Assembly (NCBI GenBank): GCA_963978155.1
Contig: CAXBRK010000077.1
Span: 1-9,892 of the forward strand
DNA length: 9,892 nucleotides
Origin: UBA8653 sp963978155
GTDB taxonomy: Bacteria; Planctomycetota; Phycisphaerae; Phycisphaerales; SM1A02
Direction: 5' to 3'
Shown here: positions 6,358 to 9,892 of the stretch, piece after piece
Layout of the letters: each line of letters begins with the position of its first letter
Position numbering within the stretch: position 1 is the first letter of the stretch
Made by a program: the position numbers and the translations under genes
Notes under the pieces: model-generated
The model's input: only the letters and a program-made list of their open reading frames with translations
Told to the model about the DNA's origin: nothing
The model's database searches: none

Positions 6358-8025
6358 ATGGGAGACATCATGCTGTGCGCGTCATTGGTTCTGGGGGCGT
6401 TGACGGATTTTGCGATTGGTCTGGAAGATCTGCCAGACCCGCATCGCGATGACTTTCGACTGATTGTGCTTGGTGATTCTTTCGCCTTTCCCACAATGAC
6501 CAGAATTCCAACAGCGCTGATGGCCCGTTTGCCCGAGGGACGGATCCGTGCCTGGCGGGTTCCGGCCAGGCCCAACGCGGCCCCTCTGAGGTTGTTGGAT
6601 ACAGGCCCTGATGTCTTTCAATTAAATGACCCGTCCGAACGAGGGTGCTACGGATTTGAAACCGATCGCGGTGGAGTCCAAATCGGCTTACCGGTGACCC
6701 AACCAATGGATCTTCGGGTGGCCAATGGAGCATCCGGTCGTGCGGTGTATACCCTTCGGCTGGAAGACTTGGAGGTTGGAAGCCCTGCACTTGAACCGTT
6801 CGCCAAAGAGCCGGTCACCGTCAAGGTGATTCATCGCTGGCCAACCTCTGGTTTGAACGCCGTGCCTTTGACTTCCATTGAGGGCGATTGGGTCCCTGGA
6901 GAAGTTTTATCTCCAGGAGCTCTTGGTGAGTTGGGTTCTTGTTTCCTGGAGCGCTTGGCCATCGGCGATCTTGTGCGGCTGCGCACAGCAAACGCTGGGT
7001 CTGGTGCCTTGCAAGTGTTGGATTTCATTCTGTTGCGGAACTCGCCGGGTGTGTACTTCAGTGCTCTTGCGGATGAGAGTTGGTCATATGCCGGATACGG
7101 CAACAATAGATTTTGTGAAAGTGCGAACGACAAGACGTTTGCTCAATCTGAACTGTCCAACTGGATTGCGGCCACCACGCTTGATCCGTCCGAGCCGATT
7201 GTTTTTATGTCGATGTTGTCAACTGAGGGGGTACTCGATCAAGATTTTCGAGTCGAGTTGGAATCCATCGTGAGCCAATCCTTTGGTGCTGTTGAGGAGG
7301 CTGGTCTCGACGTTCCGACCTTTATGCTCTTTGTGTTGCCTATGCGTCACTCCATCGGTGGAGTCCTTCCAGTTGAAGAGGAGCCCGATGCGTTCGAGCA
7401 CAGTTGGGACGCGATGGCAGAACTGGCCCATGAGCAGCAAAGGATTGGTGCCATTTCTCTGTACCACATGACGGATGGCATTCGTTTTGATGGGGGCTCG
7501 TCGTCGAAGCAGTGGCTTCAGGATCGATGTTTGAATCTTCATCGCTATTCAGGATCTCAATACAACTTGGCTTTGCCTCCGTACAACGGAATACTCCATG
7601 ACCCTCCGATGATTCACCCGCGTAACGAAGTGGCCGCCACTTTTATGGCCCGACTGCTTCGTTACGCATGGCGAGGTTGGAGTTGGCCGGGTGACGTCGA
7701 TGCGGATGGTGTCCTCACCTCCGAGGACGCTGATCTTGTGTTGCAGGCGGTCGGGCAAGCTGGCGATGTGCCGGAAGATCTGAACGAAGATGGGGTGGTA
7801 GATGCAAAGGACGTCAGCGAGATCACGGGCCGGCTGGATTGCGCCAATGCGCCGGCTCCGCCTCCAAGTCCTGATTTCAATGGTGATGGGGTGGTGGGGT
7901 ATGAAGATCTTCTGATCCTGTTGGCCTTCTGGGACCAATCAGATCCCGAGGGATACGACCTGAATGGTGACGGACAGGTGGACTATGTGGATCTTTTGGT
8001 TTTACTTTCAGCTTGGACTATTTAG
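6358..8025 (+). CDS. SGNH-hydrolase-like protein with C-terminal dockerin-type calcium loops
   Basis: Function not established; probably an exported esterase-like protein of 555 residues. Residues 33-43, F-R-L-I-V-L-G-D-S41-F-A, match SGNH block I with S41 as the nucleophile. D415-P-P-M-I-H420-P followed by an A-A-T-F-M-A-R-L-L helix resembles the block V Asp-His region, although the spacing is longer than the usual DxxH. Between them lies a long, probably beta-rich insertion (about 60-220), then P-I-V-F-M-S-M-L where block III GxND would be expected but is missing. The C-terminus has four EF-hand-like loops, D446-457, D474-485, D506-517 and D534-545, in two pairs joined by the linker APAPPPSP. 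The last two share D-x-N-G-D-G and D-L-L-x-L-L-x-x-W. The N-terminus (LCASLVLGALTDFAIG) is hydrophobic but lacks basic residues, so the signal peptide is doubtful. Five cysteines suit an exported protein. Confidence 0.65.
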   Translation: MGDIMLCASLVLGALTDFAIGLEDLPDPHRDDFRLIVLGDSFAFPTMTRIPTALMARLPEGRIRAWRVPARPNAAPLRLLDTGPDVFQLNDPSERGCYGFETDRGGVQIGLPVTQPMDLRVANGASGRAVYTLRLEDLEVGSPALEPFAKEPVTVKVIHRWPTSGLNAVPLTSIEGDWVPGEVLSPGALGELGSCFLERLAIGDLVRLRTANAGSGALQVLDFILLRNSPGVYFSALADESWSYAGYGNNRFCESANDKTFAQSELSNWIAATTLDPSEPIVFMSMLSTEGVLDQDFRVELESIVSQSFGAVEEAGLDVPTFMLFVLPMRHSIGGVLPVEEEPDAFEHSWDAMAELAHEQQRIGAISLYHMTDGIRFDGGSSSKQWLQDRCLNLHRYSGSQYNLALPPYNGILHDPPMIHPRNEVAATFMARLLRYAWRGWSWPGDVDADGVLTSEDADLVLQAVGQAGDVPEDLNEDGVVDAKDVSEITGRLDCANAPAPPPSPDFNGDGVVGYEDLLILLAFWDQSDPEGYDLNGDGQVDYVDLLVLLSAWTI

Positions 8026-8684
8026 TCTTTTCGGCGGAGCGTCATCCCTCTGAAATGGCGACCTTCCGGAATGAACTTCCGCTCAAAATTTGAACCCACC
8101 AGTTCACCGGGCTTGGCCGAGACGCAGGGCTCGTAGGGTTCTCGTTCGAAGAGCGGGCAGCGGGCCACGTGCTCCTCGTACCAAGCCCACAACTCGTCGT
8201 GATCGGTCACGATGCGAAGGGTGCCTCCGGGCTCGATCACCCGGTGGAACTCCTGCAGCGTGGCGTCCTGCACCACTCGACGCCGATGGTGGCGTGATTT
8301 TGGCCACGGATCACTGAAATACAGGTGAAAGGTGTGAATGCTCTCGCTGGCGACCCGTTGCCGGATGAATTCCACAGCGTCAGCGTGCAACAGCCGGATG
8401 TTCTGCATTCCGCGTCGACGCGCTCGATCGGCGGCGTAGCGCCAAAAAGCCATCATCCACTCGATTCCAAGGAAATTGTGCTCTGGACGATGGGGCGCTT
8501 CTTGAATCAGGAATGTTCCTTTTCCCGAGCCGATCTCGAGTTCAAAGGGACGGTCTGGATCCTCAAACCACCGTCGAGGGTCGTCCTCGGGACGGGGGGC
8601 GTCTCCGGCAGGAGGCAAGGACTCGGCTTGGTATCCGTAGCCGGTGACGTCGAGTCGAGTTGCGCTGGGCAGGCTTCTGGTCAT
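8022..8684 (-). CDS. trmB: tRNA (guanine-N7-)-methyltransferase
   Basis: Transfers a methyl group from S-adenosylmethionine to N7 of G46 in the tRNA variable loop. The 220 residues show the family motifs: the SAM-binding E-L-E-I-G-S-G-K-G at 48-56, E75-W as the second SAM contact region, the acidic L-L-H-A-D-A at 98-103, the signature S-D-P-W-P-K-S-R-H-H-R-R-R at 124-136, and the C-terminal tRNA-binding G-S-N-F-E-R-K-F at 197-204. ATG 8684 is preferred; a GAG-containing weak Shine-Dalgarno lies about 8 bases upstream. The frame remains open to TTG 8723, which would add 13 residues with no family support. Its TAA stop overlaps the TAG stop of the convergent dockerin gene by 4 nt. It is divergent from a small membrane protein gene, with 54 bases between the starts. 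Confidence 0.93.
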   Translation of the reverse strand: MTRSLPSATRLDVTGYGYQAESLPPAGDAPRPEDDPRRWFEDPDRPFELEIGSGKGTFLIQEAPHRPEHNFLGIEWMMAFWRYAADRARRRGMQNIRLLHADAVEFIRQRVASESIHTFHLYFSDPWPKSRHHRRRVVQDATLQEFHRVIEPGGTLRIVTDHDELWAWYEEHVARCPLFEREPYEPCVSAKPGELVGSNFERKFIPEGRHFRGMTLRRKD

Positions 8685-8738
8685 TGCAGATCTCAGTTTC
8701 GCTAGGATCGCACTGAATCGCAACCGCCGAGGCTCGGT

Positions 8739-8915
8739 GTGTTTGCGCGGCGAAAGAAGGTTGTTGAAGTGGTGACACTGGGCATTGTTTTGGTTCTGGT
8801 GATTGTGGGGGCCTTGGTCCTGGCCGCAAGCGGGGGGGAATACGACCCTGATGTCATGGATCCCAGCTCTCCTGACGCGCCGATGTACGAAGAGGAGTAC
8901 TACTCCGAGGATTGA
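8739..8915 (+). CDS. 58-residue single-span membrane protein with acidic tail
   Basis: I do not recognise a family. Reading from GTG 8739, the protein has a basic N-terminus (M-F-A-R-R-K-K), one transmembrane segment at about 12-30 (T-L-G-I-V-L-V-L-V-I-V-G-A-L-V-L-A-A), and a polar tail of 28 residues rich in Asp, Glu, Pro and Tyr that ends E-E-E-Y-Y-S-E-D. The positive-inside rule predicts the tail outside the cytoplasm. GAGG at 8729-8732, 6 bases before the GTG, supports this start; GTG 8772 would remove the basic segment. It is divergent from trmB, and its last 16 bases overlap the end of the convergent zinc-ribbon gene. The strong charge and hydrophobicity order argues that it is real, but gene status rests on composition and the ribosome binding site alone. 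Confidence 0.55.
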   Translation: MFARRKKVVEVVTLGIVLVLVIVGALVLAASGGEYDPDVMDPSSPDAPMYEEEYYSED

Positions 8916-9286
8916 GGGGGCAGGGTGGGCTTCTGCCAGTTGTTTTCTGGATCCTGGGAAAGAACCGCCGCCGCCATTCGGATCATTTTTCTTGAGATCA
9001 CGGCCTCGGGGCCGCTGGGTGAAGACCAGCCCGGGTCATCGCCACGGTTCTGGGCGGCGCGGTCAGCGGTGGATTCTTGGCTCATGACGCAGAAGAATTC
9101 ACCTCGGACAAGTTCCGGATCATCGGTTTCAACCGCGATCCAAGCCATGCTGAGGCAGTTTCCGCAGATGCAGGAACCGCGGTGGCCCTCAACAAAAGGC
9201 ACCTGTTCGGACCAAGGCCGGCGACAGAAGTCGCACCAGAAGTCCTCGGGATTCATGTCAAGGGGATCGGCGCCGGGTCGATGCAT
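8900..9286 (-). CDS. small zinc-ribbon-like hypothetical protein
   Basis: No function can be named. The 128 residues contain a likely zinc site: W-C18-D-F-C21-R-R-P-W, then H-R-G-S-C39-I-C41-G-N-C44-L. Two CxxC knuckles about 20 residues apart resemble the N-terminal zinc finger of ClpX (C-x2-C ... I-C-x2-C), but no AAA domain follows. The rest (about 55-128) is acidic then polar with no motif I know; a short basic helix R-K-M-I-R-M-A-A-A-V-L lies near 99-109. The start may be ATG 9286 or ATG 9256 (M-N-P-E-D-F-W-C); neither has a Shine-Dalgarno. TACCAT on the minus strand, 8 bases before ATG 9286, could be a -10 element for a nearly leaderless message. The gene is divergent from the membrane sensor gene and its 3' end overlaps the small membrane protein gene. 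Confidence 0.65.
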   Translation of the reverse strand: MHRPGADPLDMNPEDFWCDFCRRPWSEQVPFVEGHRGSCICGNCLSMAWIAVETDDPELVRGEFFCVMSQESTADRAAQNRGDDPGWSSPSGPEAVISRKMIRMAAAVLSQDPENNWQKPTLPPQSSE

Positions 9287-9330
9287 GATGCGACATGGTA
9301 CGTCCCGCGGGAATTCGCCATGATGGGGGC

Positions 9331-9892
9331 ATGTCCAACCGTTTGTCTCTTGGCGCTCGCACCCGCCTGTTGTTCGTCGGCAGCGCTTTTTTGGTCTTGG
9401 TGGTGGGTCTTCTGGTGCCTTGGATTCGGACCGGCGCGATCGTGCGTGCTTACCAAGGGAGAGCGCTTGATGAAGCCTTGGGCCGCTTTGAGGCCGGAGA
9501 ACCGCTCGAGTCCGATGAGACCGTGGTGGTGCTGACCGAGGATGACCCTCAGTGGAACGCGCTGCAACGGACGATTGTGACCCAAGATGGCAAGGGGTCG
9601 GGGGGGATTCGGATCACGAGAACAGATGAAGGCGAAGTGCGGGCCCAGCGGCATGTGGTGCGTGGAGGTCAGCTGATGCGGGTTGAAGTTCCCGCCGCAT
9701 TTGGTGATGCCTTGTTGTTGGTCTCCAGAGCGTGGTTTGTGGCCTCCGGTTTTGTGGTCTTTGTGCTGGTGTTTGTGGCCTTCCATCGCACGCTGGACCG
9801 ATTGATCTTGGCGCCGATCATGAGCCTGCTGCATTCGGCACAGTCGCTTGAAGATGGGAAGCCCGATGCGAGGTTCTCGTGCCGTTCGGGTG
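9331..9892 (+). CDS. membrane-bound sensor with HAMP-like linker, N-terminal part (probable histidine kinase)
   Basis: The gene runs off the window; 187 residues are visible. Layout: a short basic cytoplasmic N-terminus (S-N-R-L-S-L-G-A-R-T-R), transmembrane segment 1 at about 12-32, an extracytoplasmic sensor region of about 100 residues (33-132), transmembrane segment 2 at about 134-152, then H-R-T-L-D-R-L-I-L-A-P162-I-M-S-L-L, a HAMP-like AS1 helix with the conserved proline, leading to L-E-D-G-K-P-D-A-R-F as the connector. This arrangement is typical of two-component sensor kinases, but adenylate or diguanylate cyclases share it and the output domain lies outside. ATG 9331 has no proper Shine-Dalgarno; in-frame ATG 9295 would add 12 residues. 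A different frame and the antisense frame are also open here, but only this one gives a coherent membrane topology. Confidence 0.7.
   Translation, partial: MSNRLSLGARTRLLFVGSAFLVLVVGLLVPWIRTGAIVRAYQGRALDEALGRFEAGEPLESDETVVVLTEDDPQWNALQRTIVTQDGKGSGGIRITRTDEGEVRAQRHVVRGGQLMRVEVPAAFGDALLLVSRAWFVASGFVVFVLVFVAFHRTLDRLILAPIMSLLHSAQSLEDGKPDARFSCRSG

Noticed and set aside
9253..9834. Minus-strand open frame of 193 codons opposite the membrane sensor
   Set aside because: His/Gln/Pro-rich shadow; the plus strand gives two transmembrane helices and a HAMP-like segment in one frame.
1..9892. Search by eye for tRNA, CRISPR repeats, insertion sequences, attachment sites and defence or phage genes
   Set aside because: None seen: the gaps are short, no repeated spaced units or terminal inverted repeats appear, and the recognised genes are mostly housekeeping.

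Overview
The window looks like chromosomal DNA of a planctomycete, most likely a marine member of the class Phycisphaerae. The clues are moderately GC-rich sequence, a secreted-type protein ending in paired dockerin-like calcium loops with the D-L-L-x-L-L-x-x-W signature, a large met-zincin metalloprotease of the DUF5117/DUF4953 type, and a potassium-dependent membrane pyrophosphatase. This placement is an inference from gene content, not from a marker gene.

Layout: (1) 1-1329, C-terminal part of a zinc metalloprotease cut by the window edge, closed by a strong UUCG-loop terminator. (2) 1401-2006, pdxH (pyridoxal phosphate synthesis/salvage), starting just after that terminator without a Shine-Dalgarno sequence and possibly leaderless. 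(3) 2037-3207, minus strand, a two-gene unit: a YacP/Rae1-like NYN RNase-fold protein followed, with an 11-nt overlap, by a small DUF2314-like lipoprotein. (4) 3294-3503, rpsU (ribosomal protein bS21), divergent from the NYN gene and with its own visible promoter. (5) 3656-6320, hppA, a pump with Na+-type signature residues, followed 4 nt later by rsfS (ribosomal silencing factor), which probably starts at TTG. (6) 6358-8025, an SGNH-hydrolase-like protein with four C-terminal calcium loops. (7) 8022-8684, minus strand, trmB (tRNA m7G46 methyltransferase), whose stop codon overlaps that of the previous gene. (8) 8739-8915, a 58-residue single-span membrane protein starting with GTG. (9) 8900-9286, minus strand, a small cysteine-rich zinc-ribbon-like protein. 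(10) 9331 to the end, the N-terminal part of a two-span membrane sensor with a HAMP-like segment.

Much of the window is housekeeping. Four genes (rpsU, rsfS, trmB and probably the NYN gene) act on the ribosome, tRNA or mRNA, and pdxH and hppA serve cofactor supply and membrane energetics. The less familiar content is the SGNH/dockerin protein, the NYN/DUF2314 pair, the 58-residue membrane protein and the zinc-ribbon protein. I see no IS element, CRISPR array, tRNA, rRNA, phage gene or clear defence system, and no gene-free stretch longer than about 150 bases.
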